Positions 1 through 6,806 of a stretch of DNA of 12,393 nucleotides are shown one piece after another. Made by a program: the position numbers and the translations under genes. The DNA comes from Alphaproteobacteria bacterium UBA3637. GTDB lineage: Bacteria > Pseudomonadota > Alphaproteobacteria > CAAHEQ01 > UBA3637. Location of the stretch: assembly GCA_002373615.1 (NCBI GenBank), contig DFKU01000025.1, forward strand, positions 1 to 12,393, given 5' to 3'. The notes under the pieces were generated by a model. The model was not told where the DNA came from and ran no database searches. It was given only the letters and a program-made list of their open reading frames with translations. Each line of letters begins with the position of its first letter. The first letter of the stretch is position 1.

Positions 1-581
1 TTTTCCACCAGTTGTTGCTCCAAACTTTCCAGCCAGAGGGGATCAGTTCGCCCTTCACGCAATAAACACAGCCATTGTTTCAATGCTGCCGAATAATCCG
101 CTAAACGGTTGGCATGGTTGGGATCAAAAGCCTGAACAATGCGATCCAAAAAACGGCGTCTGGCATTGGGATCGCCGCAAAACAATCTATCTTGCGCGGG
201 GGTCAGCCATAAACAGCGAAACACTTCCGCCAAATCCGATTGGCGCGTGGTCGGCTTGCCATTGATGCGTGTTTGCCGGCGCTCAGCCCCTTCCACCATG
301 CCTGTACCAATTTTGTTATCCCCAAAGGGTGAATAGGTATCCGCCACTATGCTCCACAAAGGAAACACATCTTCCCCCATGCGACGCGCCACATCCGAAA
401 GCCGGGCACTGCGCAGACCTCGCCCTGGGCTGAGATATGAAATTGCTTCTAAAATATTGGTCTTACCGGCACCATTATGCCCCACCAAAGCCACAGGCTC
501 ACCCCCGGTTCCCAAGGTCAAATCCATACTTTCATAGGAACGAAAGTTATTGAGTCTAAGCCTGCTGATCCCTGTTTTCAT
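1..581 (-). CDS. recF: DNA replication/repair protein RecF (3' part beyond window)
   Basis: RecF is an SMC-like ATPase that acts with RecO and RecR to load RecA at gapped DNA. The first 193 codons are present; the gene runs off the left edge. The start is the ATG at 579-581, giving an N-terminus with the RecF-typical stretch RLRLNNFRSYES (residues 7-18). A Walker A motif GHNGAGKT lies at residues 34-41. Further on come a conserved RINGK segment and LTPAQDRLFCGDPNARRRFLDR, the family's typical region before the coiled coil. The gene begins 6 nt after the dnaN stop, with no clear Shine-Dalgarno, so translation is probably coupled to dnaN. The dnaN-recF order is the classical bacterial one. The Walker B and signature regions lie outside the window. 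Confidence 0.95.
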   Translation of the reverse strand, partial: MKTGISRLRLNNFRSYESMDLTLGTGGEPVALVGHNGAGKTNILEAISYLSPGRGLRSARLSDVARRMGEDVFPLWSIVADTYSPFGDNKIGTGMVEGAERRQTRINGKPTTRQSDLAEVFRCLWLTPAQDRLFCGDPNARRRFLDRIVQAFDPNHANRLADYSAALKQWLCLLREGRTDPLWLESLEQQLVE

Positions 582-587
582 TCGGGG

Positions 588-1694
588 TTACACGCGCATT
601 GGCATCAACACATACAAAGTGTTTTCGTCATTGGTGTCTTGCAAAATGACGGGCGATACACTGTCTTCAAAGAGCATTTGAGCTTGAGTCCCCTTGATTT
701 GCGCCAAAATATCCAACAAATAACGGAAGTTAAAACCAATATCTGTGGCCACACCATCATAGGTGATATCTAATTCATCCTCGGCAGAGCCTTCATCTGC
801 GGCAGCAGCGCTCACTTGCAATAAATTCGGTTGAATGGTGAGTTTAATTCCGCGCGATTTTTCGGATACAACGGACACACGTTCCACCACTTGGGACAGC
901 GCTTTGGTATCGGCCACCATCTTCTTGTCATTATTTGCAGGAATCACCTTTTCATATTCCGGATAAGTGCCATCAATCAAACGGGAAGAAAGTTCCACCT
1001 TGTTCAATTTAAAGCGAATTTGGTTGGCAGACAAAGATACACCCACCGCATCCGCATTTTCACCCAATAATTTGGTGAGCTCGGTAATTGTTTTACGGGG
1101 AATAATCACACCGGGGATATCTTTGGCGCCTTCTGGCAAAGCCCGTTTGGTAAAGGCCAAACGATGCCCGTCGGTCGCCACGGCAATTAAATTTCCATCC
1201 TTTTGGTGCAAATAGATACCGTTTAAGTTATAACGCGTTTCTTCCACCGATACCGCAAAACCTGTTTTGCCAATCATATCGGCTAAATCAGCGGTTGCCA
1301 AATCAAAGGTAAAAGGGGCTTCTTCTTTCGCCATGGTGGGGAAGCCATCGGCGGGTAAACTGGCCAATGCAAAACGTGAACGTCCACATGCCAATGTCAC
1401 TTGACCCGTGGTATCAGAAGCCGTTAAAGACAGTTGTGATCCATCGGGCAAACGGCGCACAATGTCATACAATTTGTGGGCAGGAACGGTGATGGCACCT
1501 TCTTCTTCCACTTCGGCGGGAACGATTTCCGCGATTTCAATTTCATTGTCGGTGGCCTTTAATGAAATTCCGTTCGGACCGGTTTCAATCAACACGTTGG
1601 ATAAAACAGGGATTGTTTGACGTCTTTCCACAATGCTTTGAGTATGAGCCAAAGCCTTTAAAAGTTGAGCTTGATCAATTGTAATTTTTAACAT
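588..1694 (-). CDS. dnaN: DNA polymerase III subunit beta (sliding clamp)
   Basis: This is the ring-shaped processivity clamp that tethers DNA polymerase III and other clamp-binding proteins to DNA. At 368 aa it matches the usual length of about 366-372. It contains the three repeated clamp domains, with family signatures RRQTIPVLSNV (residues 24-34), the ATDGHRLA segment in the middle domain, and the C-terminal LMPMRV ending, which forms part of the hydrophobic partner-binding pocket. The ATG at 1692-1694 has an AGGAG Shine-Dalgarno 8 nt upstream on the minus strand. A sigma70-like promoter sits upstream. recF follows 6 nt later, so the two are co-transcribed. The divergent neighbour is the Lon-like protease. 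Confidence 0.97.
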   Translation of the reverse strand: MLKITIDQAQLLKALAHTQSIVERRQTIPVLSNVLIETGPNGISLKATDNEIEIAEIVPAEVEEEGAITVPAHKLYDIVRRLPDGSQLSLTASDTTGQVTLACGRSRFALASLPADGFPTMAKEEAPFTFDLATADLADMIGKTGFAVSVEETRYNLNGIYLHQKDGNLIAVATDGHRLAFTKRALPEGAKDIPGVIIPRKTITELTKLLGENADAVGVSLSANQIRFKLNKVELSSRLIDGTYPEYEKVIPANNDKKMVADTKALSQVVERVSVVSEKSRGIKLTIQPNLLQVSAAAADEGSAEDELDITYDGVATDIGFNFRYLLDILAQIKGTQAQMLFEDSVSPVILQDTNDENTLYVLMPMRV

Positions 1695-1728
1695 CTTTTA
1701 TTCTCCTTTTTTAGGGGTTATTTTTTGA

Positions 1729-1757
1729 TAAATAAACCTTAGCAAATTTTGCCACAA
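1729..1757 (-). promoter_or_regulatory. Putative sigma70-type promoter for dnaN-recF
   Basis: On the minus strand, TTGTGG (1752-1757) and TATTTA (1729-1734) are separated by exactly 17 bp. That would place the transcription start near 1722, about 28 nt before the dnaN ATG. The -10 match is only moderate. This is inferred from sequence alone. Confidence 0.5.
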
Positions 1758-1770
1758 AAAGCCACAAAAA
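1751..1770. repeat. Tandem 10-bp repeat in the dnaN/lon divergent region
   Basis: GCCACAAAAA occurs twice head to tail (1751-1760 and 1761-1770), followed by a partial third unit, AATGCCAAAAA. It overlaps the putative dnaN -35 element and so could be an operator, or simply an AT-rich upstream element. It does not match a DnaA box. Confidence 0.5.
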
Positions 1771-1802
1771 AATGCCAAAAAGAACTTTTTTTTGAAAACA
1801 GG

Positions 1803-1831
1803 TGGATTTTTAACGAAAAAGATGCTATAAG
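1803..1831 (+). promoter_or_regulatory. Weak putative promoter for the Lon-like gene
   Basis: A -10-like TATAAG lies at 1826-1831, about 20 bp before the gene. No good -35 is found 16-18 bp upstream; TGGATT at 1803-1808 is the position-matched hexamer. The -10 call is plausible and the -35 is poor. Confidence 0.35.
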
Positions 1832-1851
1832 AATCCCAAAAGGGGAGAAAT

Positions 1852-4128
1852 ATGACTTTTAAATTGGGGGAAAAATTTCTGTATCAAAAAGGAACGTTAA
1901 AGCGGGATTTTAAACCCACACCAAGTCGTCAAATTATCGGGCAAGAAAAAGCCCTGAACGCCTTGAATTTTGCTGCGAATCTATCCGCCCCCAATGCACA
2001 TTTGGTGTGTTTGGGTCCCAAAGGGGTAGGGCGTACCAGTTTGACTTTGGATATTTTGCGTCAATTTGCCGAAAACAAGCCTGCCCCTGATGATTGGATT
2101 TATGTTGCCGATTTTAATGATTTATTGCATCCCACCCCCATTTCTTTGCCGGCAGGGCAGGGTCCCGCTTTCGCCAAAAAAATGGCACACTTAATAAACA
2201 ATATTCAAGAAAGCCTAAAGACCCTTTTTTCTGATGAAAACTATCAAATTCAGCTGGCGCATATCCGTCAAAAATATGTAGCGGAAAAGCAGGCCGATTT
2301 TAACCGCTTGGCGGATCGAGTAGCGTCCCCTTTTACCACGCTTTCTAAAACCTCAAATGGGATTGTGGTGAGTCCCATCAAAGACGGGCAGATTTTGGTG
2401 CCGGATGTTTTTAATGCCTTGCCAGTGGAAGAAAGAAAATTTTTACTAAATGAAATGAAACAGGCGCAGGCGCGTTTGGAAAAGGCCTTAAAAGAAAGTA
2501 CTTTTGATGCCGAAGCTGAGATAGATGAAATAAATGCCCTGAATGCTCGTTTGTCGGAAAAGTTGGTGGCAAAAAAATTTGCCCCCCTTCTTAAAAGTTA
2601 TAACGTTTCTTCTTTGAAAACTTTTTTGGAGAACGCCCAAAAATACATTGTGGAAAATTTGAAATTATTACTTGCGGGGAACGAAAGCGCTTGGCGCCTT
2701 TTAGGTGTCAACGTTTTGGTGACGAACAATCCCCGGCAGGGGGCACCTGTTATTGCTCTGGATCATGTGGGATTAGGGGCGTTATTGGGTAAAATTGAAC
2801 GCGAACAATGTGCAGGAAGCCTGATCAGCGACCATACCTTGATTCAAGCGGGGGCATTGCATCGGGCGAACGGAGGCTTTTTGGTTATTGAAGGAAAAGA
2901 TTTGTTGAATGTGCCCCCCGTTTGGCAGGCCCTAAAACAAGCCCTTTATACCCACAAAATTCAAATGGAGGGGGCCGAAGAAGGTGTTTTTGCGGTTAAA
3001 ACTTTGGTGCCAAAACCGATCCCCCTAAATCTGAAAGTGGTCTTGGTGGGGGATACCGGTTTATATTATAATTTCGCGGCCAAAGAAGAGGACTTTGAAG
3101 AATTGTTTAAACTTCAGGCGCGCTTTAATGAAAAAATGCCCCGTACCTCTGCCTCAGAAACAGACTATGCCAATGTATTGGCCGATTTTGTAAAACGCAA
3201 TCAATTGCTCCCCTTTGATGTGCCAGCTTATAATCGTTTGATTGAATTTTCAGCGCGTTTGGCACAAGATCAATCAGGGCTTTCCACCCGCTTTGTCCGG
3301 GTGCATGATTTAATGCGTGAAGCCGATTTTGTTTCACGTGAAACAGGTGGTAAGAATGTGTCCGCTCTGGAAATTGAGCAAGCCTTGCAGGGGCGTGAAA
3401 ATCGTTTATCAACTGCCCATTCGGAATGGTTGGAAACCGCCAAAAGGGGCTTGTTGAAATTGAATTTATCAGGAAGCGCCATTGGTCAAATCAATGCTTT
3501 GGTTGTGCACGAATTGGGGGCCTTTCAATTTGGGCGTCCGTCCCGTGTGACTTGTCGTGTGCGTTTGGGATCAGGAAATGTGGCCGATATTGAACGGGAA
3601 GTGTCACTGGGGGGGACTTTGCACAGTAAAGGCGTCCTGATTCTGGGGGCTTATTTATCCGCAAAATATGGGCAAGAATATACCTTACCCATTGATGCCA
3701 GCTTGGTTTGGGAACAATCTTACAGTGAACTGGATGGCGATTCGGCCAGCTCTGCCGAACTCTATGCCCTGATGTCCGCCATTGGAGGGATTCCCATCAA
3801 TCAGGCAATAGCGGTGACAGGCTCTGTCAATCAAATGGGCGAAATTCAAGCGGTGGGGGCCATCAATGAAAAGATCGAAGGCTTTTATGATGCCTGCCAA
3901 GCTTTGGGGATGACAGGCAAGCAGGGCGTAATGATTCCCGAAGTTTCCGTTGGTAATTTAATGTTGGCCGAACGTGTTCGTCAAGCCGTTAAAAACAAAA
4001 AGTTTCACATTTGGACGGTAAAATCCATTGAGGAGGGATTTAGCCTGTTGACAGGCCTGGATGCCACGGCTTTCAATAAGAAAATTCGTGAAGCTCTGTC
4101 CCATTATCATTATCTTGCCAAGAAATAA
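1852..4128 (+). CDS. Lon-like ATP-dependent protease (LonB/YcbZ-type, AAA_32 + Lon proteolytic domain)
   Basis: This is a 758-aa cytoplasmic AAA+ serine protease. The N-terminal part has a Walker A-like loop GPKGVGRTS at residues 55-63; arginine takes the place of the usual lysine. The Walker B region is GGFLVIEGKDLL (about residues 342-353). A helical insertion lies between roughly residues 105 and 280. The C-terminal Lon protease domain keeps the Ser-Lys dyad: S631 in LDGDSAS and K674 in NEKIEGF. The spacing of 43 residues equals that of E. coli Lon S679/K722. There is no Lon N-terminal substrate domain, so this is the LonB-like class and not housekeeping LonA. The ATG follows an AGGGGAG Shine-Dalgarno (1841-1847). 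It is divergent from dnaN, and its stop abuts the promoter of the structured RNA. It probably degrades specific substrates; these cannot be deduced here. Confidence 0.9.
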   Translation: MTFKLGEKFLYQKGTLKRDFKPTPSRQIIGQEKALNALNFAANLSAPNAHLVCLGPKGVGRTSLTLDILRQFAENKPAPDDWIYVADFNDLLHPTPISLPAGQGPAFAKKMAHLINNIQESLKTLFSDENYQIQLAHIRQKYVAEKQADFNRLADRVASPFTTLSKTSNGIVVSPIKDGQILVPDVFNALPVEERKFLLNEMKQAQARLEKALKESTFDAEAEIDEINALNARLSEKLVAKKFAPLLKSYNVSSLKTFLENAQKYIVENLKLLLAGNESAWRLLGVNVLVTNNPRQGAPVIALDHVGLGALLGKIEREQCAGSLISDHTLIQAGALHRANGGFLVIEGKDLLNVPPVWQALKQALYTHKIQMEGAEEGVFAVKTLVPKPIPLNLKVVLVGDTGLYYNFAAKEEDFEELFKLQARFNEKMPRTSASETDYANVLADFVKRNQLLPFDVPAYNRLIEFSARLAQDQSGLSTRFVRVHDLMREADFVSRETGGKNVSALEIEQALQGRENRLSTAHSEWLETAKRGLLKLNLSGSAIGQINALVVHELGAFQFGRPSRVTCRVRLGSGNVADIEREVSLGGTLHSKGVLILGAYLSAKYGQEYTLPIDASLVWEQSYSELDGDSASSAELYALMSAIGGIPINQAIAVTGSVNQMGEIQAVGAINEKIEGFYDACQALGMTGKQGVMIPEVSVGNLMLAERVRQAVKNKKFHIWTVKSIEEGFSLLTGLDATAFNKKIREALSHYHYLAKK

Positions 4129-4157
4129 TTGCTTTTTTGTTTTTATTGTGTTAGAAT
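4129..4157 (+). promoter_or_regulatory. Putative sigma70-type promoter for the structured RNA / small lipoprotein
   Basis: TTGCTT (4129-4134) and TAGAAT (4152-4157) are spaced by 17 bp, immediately after the stop codon of the Lon-like gene. The predicted start at about 4164 coincides with the first base of a CCC-GAAA-GGG hairpin. Confidence 0.6.
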
Positions 4158-4163
4158 GCCTTT

Positions 4164-4342
4164 GCCCGAAAGGGTGGGGTATCATAGCCTCTCTCAATAC
4201 GTCCAGCAGGACGAAGATCTTCAATCGGTAAAGTCCGGTTGGATGGCCGCTAAATAAGGGACTTTGTCTTGAATAGGTGGCACTATTTATTGAGTAGTTA
4301 TGATCTCCAACCACTTTCTAAGTGGTTTAAATTTTTATTTAA
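4164..4342 (+). ncRNA. Structured RNA of unknown family (free ncRNA or riboswitch-like leader)
   Basis: Hand folding gives a compact structure. A 5' hairpin CCC-GAAA-GGG lies at 4165-4174. A long closing stem P1 pairs 4176-4187 with 4298-4308 (11 bp, one bulged T, two G-U pairs) and continues as CTCAATA (4193-4199) with TATTGAG (4288-4294). Inside are P2 (CGTCC-AGCA-GGACG, 4200-4213) and P3 (TTCAA at 4220-4224 with TTGAA at 4269-4273, then GGTAAAGTCC at 4227-4236 with GGACTTTGTC at 4259-4268). This resembles a three-way junction. A promoter lies just upstream and a terminator-like hairpin just downstream. I do not recognise the conserved cores of 6S, SRP, tmRNA, RNase P or any common riboswitch. 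It may be an independent RNA or the leader of the lipoprotein gene at 4353. Confidence 0.6.
4309..4340 (+). terminator. Intrinsic terminator-like hairpin between structured RNA and lipoprotein
   Basis: AACCACTT (4309-4316) and AAGTGGTT (4320-4327) form a perfect 8-bp stem with a TCT loop, followed by a T-rich stretch (TTTAAATTTTTATTT). It stacks directly against the 3' strand of the RNA closing stem and ends at the Shine-Dalgarno of the lipoprotein gene. It could end a free ncRNA or act as an attenuator. The U tract is interrupted by AAA, so efficiency is uncertain. Confidence 0.6.
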
Positions 4343-4352
4343 GGAGTATGAA

Positions 4353-4535
4353 ATGCAAAAATTCTTTTTAATTTTAATAGTATTTGCTTTGGCAGGATGC
4401 ACCTATGCGGGGCCTTTTGTGACACATATATCACAAAATAAAGATGGGAGCTTAACTGTGGAAAAATGCATGGTGGAACACAATGCTTTTTCTGGCGCCG
4501 TCGCCACTACAAATTGCACCCAATCTAAAGTATAA
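4353..4535 (+). CDS. Small lipoprotein of unknown function (60 aa)
   Basis: The ATG at 4353 follows a strong AAGGAG (4341-4346) at 6-nt spacing. An upstream in-frame start at 4269 lies inside the structured RNA and is rejected. The product has a compact lipoprotein signal peptide with lysine at position 3, a hydrophobic core and a lipobox LAGC with the lipidated Cys at residue 16. That leaves a mature peptide of about 45 residues. Two further cysteines, in VEKC (residue 39) and TNC (residue 56), could form a disulfide. The mature part is hydrophilic. No Asp follows the lipid Cys (the next residue is Thr), which by the enterobacterial rule would suggest the outer membrane. I do not recognise the family. 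It lies at the end of the structured RNA, which may control it. Confidence 0.75.
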   Translation: MQKFFLILIVFALAGCTYAGPFVTHISQNKDGSLTVEKCMVEHNAFSGAVATTNCTQSKV

Positions 4536-4561
4536 AAAATCCCCGTCCGAAAGGGGCGGGG
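4534..4561 (-). terminator. Intrinsic terminator of infC
   Basis: A GC-rich hairpin has arms at 4541-4548 (CCCCGTCC) and 4553-4561 (GGGGCGGGG), with a GAAA loop as written on the plus strand. Read on the minus strand it is followed by ATTTTTT, the expected U tract, 18 nt after the infC stop. On the plus strand no T run follows, so it probably stops mainly infC transcription. The lipoprotein stop codon lies at its edge. Confidence 0.85.
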
Positions 4562-4578
4562 CAAAATATTTAGAACTT

Positions 4579-5115
4579 TTATTTTGGGGCAACCAACATG
4601 CTCATATTCCGCCCTTCCACTTTGGGGGCGTTTTCCACCTTGGCAATATCAGCAATTTCATTTTCGGCGCGTTTTAATACTTCAGCCCCCAAATCTTGAT
4701 AGGACATTTCACGGCCACGGAAACGAATCGTAAATTTGACTTTGTTGCCTTCCGTTAAAAACTTGCGTGCATTACGCATTTTAAAAGTGTAATCATTATC
4801 GCCAATATTGGGAGTAAATTTAATTTCCTTTGTTTCCACCACTTTTTGTTTTTTCTTGGCTTCCTGACGACGTTTTTGTAATTCATATTTGTATTTGCCG
4901 GCATCCAAAATTTTACACACGGGGATTGGACCTGCATTTGAAATTTCCACCAAATCCAAACCAGCCTCATCCGCATAGCGCAAGGCTTCTCTGATCACAA
5001 CAATACCGACATTTTCGCCATTTTGTAAAATTAAACGTACTTGAGGGGCTGTAATTTGCCCGTTGACTCTTGGTTCATCTTTACCCGATGATTGGGGTTT
5101 ATTTAAATTTAAAAT
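4579..5115 (-). CDS. infC: Translation initiation factor IF-3, ATT start codon
   Basis: IF-3 binds the 30S subunit, keeps subunits apart and checks the initiator codon. Both domains are present: the N-domain begins with PRVNGQITAPQVRL and the C-domain contains VKFTIRFRGREMSYQDLG, ending in MSMLVAPK. No ATG, GTG or TTG in this frame lies upstream of the conserved N-domain. The first GTG (4996-4998) would remove about 40 conserved residues, and an in-frame TAA lies further upstream. ATT at 5113-5115 has GGAG 7 nt upstream and gives 178 aa, close to E. coli IF-3 (180 aa), with the conserved N-domain at the same distance from the start. An AUU start is the known basis of infC autoregulation in E. 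coli. The gene is not followed by rpmI-rplT here; a terminator comes directly after it. Confidence 0.93.
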   Translation of the reverse strand: MLNLNKPQSSGKDEPRVNGQITAPQVRLILQNGENVGIVVIREALRYADEAGLDLVEISNAGPIPVCKILDAGKYKYELQKRRQEAKKKQKVVETKEIKFTPNIGDNDYTFKMRNARKFLTEGNKVKFTIRFRGREMSYQDLGAEVLKRAENEIADIAKVENAPKVEGRNMSMLVAPK

Positions 5116-5150
5116 AGTACTTCTCCAAAAAAATATTTAACACAGGGTCT

Positions 5151-5179
5151 ATTTTAGCGTTTTTTTTAAAGACATTCAA
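5151..5179 (-). promoter_or_regulatory. Putative sigma70-type promoter for infC
   Basis: On the minus strand, TTGAAT (5174-5179) and TAAAAT (5151-5156) are 17 bp apart. The start would be near 5144, leaving a leader of about 29 nt before the ATT codon. Its -35 touches the -35 of the divergent promoter. Confidence 0.65.
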
Positions 5180-5197
5180 GTTTTTTTTTGCTATACT
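5169..5197 (+). promoter_or_regulatory. Putative promoter for the DsbD-like gene
   Basis: AAGACA (5169-5174) and TATACT (5192-5197) are 17 bp apart, with a TGC extension before the -10. The start would be near 5204, only about 13 nt before the ATG, so the leader would be very short. Confidence 0.55.
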
Positions 5198-5216
5198 GAC
5201 AAAAAAGGGTGGAAAA

Positions 5217-6806
5217 ATGATTTTAAAAATAGTTTTGTCCATATTGATTTTAATTTTTTCTGGGCCAACTTGGGCAGAATGGCCCCGTTTTGTCCCCGTT
5301 GAAAAGTCAGAATCAGGTATTGGAAAATGGCAAGAACTTCCTTTTGGAGGGGTGCGTCTTCTTTCTTGTACAACAGGAGTCAAGGGTTTATCCATGGTGG
5401 TGGGGGGATTGCAGGTCAAGTTAGCCGATGGTTGGACGATGAAAAAGCCCAGCTTACGTTCTTTGGATGAAAACATCCCCGTTTGGATGGAATCCCCTTT
5501 GCGCCCCGGATCCGGGAAAAATACAACCTATCAAGGGGAAGTTTTTTTCCCCCTTGTGTTTGCCAGAAATTTACAAGTGGTATCACCTTTTAATTTCGGA
5601 CTTCAGGGGGATTTTCCTGTATGTTATAAAAACAGGTGTATGACTCTTCCCCTACAAATGCACCTTTCATTGCCTGCGGATGAATCAGATTACACAACGG
5701 CGTGTGCCTATATTTTGGATCAACAAAAGCAGGTGCCTTTGTTGGGTGAAGTAATGGGCGTTAAAGGGGCTGCTTGGACGGATAATGATGATCTTGTGAT
5801 GGCTTTTGAAGGCATTAAAAATCCAAGTATTGCTTTTTTACAAACCCCTGATCAAGATGATTTTCAGGTGGTGGAAACTCAGCTGGAAAAAACGGGTCTT
5901 ATCATGCGGGTAAAAACAAATCCGTGGACCATCGGACAAAAAAAAGAATGGATTTTAATCACCAATAAAGGGGCTTTTCGTGTGCCTGTTTTGATGCAGG
6001 AAAATCTTGTTCATTTGCCGCCTTCTCCTTTGCCCTTTTCCACATGGTGGCTGGGATGGAATTTTATCTTTTTTACCCCCTTGTTTATTTGGTGGGGGCT
6101 GGGGGTAAAGCGGACAAATAAAGAATGGCAACGGGAAATTTTAAAGTTTTGCTGGGTGCTTCCTGTTCTTTTTTGTTTTCGGTTGATTTTCAATCAGTAT
6201 TTTAGTTTTGATTGGGGTTGGTACACAATTTTCCTGTTATCTCTTGTTTGTATATTCCCCCCGCAAAAAAAGGAAACGGCCTTTGTTTTGTTTTTAATTT
6301 GGCCTTATTTTCCCAAAGTCCCCGAAATGCCTTTTTTTCTTTTGGTTGTGTGGTTTTTTGTGATGTTATTAGAAATGCTGGCCCCTTTTGCATTTCTTTA
6401 TGTTAAAACTGCTGAGGTTGGGAAAATTTTGCGTTCCCTTAAACAGAAAAATTTCTTTATGTATAATTTGACCTTTTTGTTTCCCACAGTGATCCTTTTG
6501 ATGGGAAGTATTTGGGGTGTTTTTCAAAACAAAATTTCCTATCAAAATGAATTGAATCAAAATGGTTTTACGGTCATTGCAGCGGCACAGGATTTTGAAG
6601 GCAAACAAAAAATACCTGAGGTTTTCTTTGTTGATCCAACTTCTGTTCCGGGGGAAACTTTACAAAAGATGTATGAAAGAAAGACACCTTTAGTGATATG
6701 GCAAGATGAATGGGGACGCGTTATTTTGCCCCCGAACAGTTCTTTATCGGATTTATTCAAATTTATCTCAAATTGGCAAACTTATCACGCATTATACAAG
6801 CCATAG
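5217..6806 (+). CDS. Exported DsbD/ScsB-like membrane protein lacking most redox cysteines
   Basis: 529 aa. Residues 1-20 form a signal peptide ending in TWA. Residues 45-153 resemble the periplasmic alpha domain of DsbD/ScsB proteins, including a cysteine pair C136/C141 in VCYKNRC followed by a beta strand. About six membrane segments follow (roughly 277-297, 308-328, 333-348, 353-366, 371-396 and 414-436). The segment from LAPF (388) to 436 resembles the last DsbD membrane helices, and residues 465-520 resemble the end of the C-terminal thioredoxin-like domain, with a possible cis-proline at P491. The MPCVLP-type membrane motif and a C-terminal CxxC are absent. Cysteines in the membrane part are only C312, C320 and C345. 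The Shine-Dalgarno is weak (GGGTGG). Its 3' end overlaps rnhA by 44 bp. The homology call is by eye and could be wrong. Confidence 0.6.
   Translation: MILKIVLSILILIFSGPTWAEWPRFVPVEKSESGIGKWQELPFGGVRLLSCTTGVKGLSMVVGGLQVKLADGWTMKKPSLRSLDENIPVWMESPLRPGSGKNTTYQGEVFFPLVFARNLQVVSPFNFGLQGDFPVCYKNRCMTLPLQMHLSLPADESDYTTACAYILDQQKQVPLLGEVMGVKGAAWTDNDDLVMAFEGIKNPSIAFLQTPDQDDFQVVETQLEKTGLIMRVKTNPWTIGQKKEWILITNKGAFRVPVLMQENLVHLPPSPLPFSTWWLGWNFIFFTPLFIWWGLGVKRTNKEWQREILKFCWVLPVLFCFRLIFNQYFSFDWGWYTIFLLSLVCIFPPQKKETAFVLFLIWPYFPKVPEMPFFLLVVWFFVMLLEMLAPFAFLYVKTAEVGKILRSLKQKNFFMYNLTFLFPTVILLMGSIWGVFQNKISYQNELNQNGFTVIAAAQDFEGKQKIPEVFFVDPTSVPGETLQKMYERKTPLVIWQDEWGRVILPPNSSLSDLFKFISNWQTYHALYKP

Noticed and set aside
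588..1694. Several open frames antisense or out of frame within dnaN, the Lon-like gene, rnhA, hpf and the lpoA-like gene
   Set aside because: They lie inside strongly conserved genes, have no Shine-Dalgarno or recognisable protein features, and are shadow frames.
4164..4342. 6S RNA, SRP RNA or a known riboswitch
   Set aside because: The length suits 6S, but I see an inner hairpin and junction rather than a single long hairpin with a central bubble. The SRP GGAAG-type apical motif and the common riboswitch cores are also absent. Left as unknown until an Rfam scan.
4269..4352. N-terminal extension of the small lipoprotein from ATG 4269
   Set aside because: It would put 28 hydrophilic residues before the lipoprotein signal peptide and lies within the RNA stem. 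ATG 4353 has the AAGGAG.
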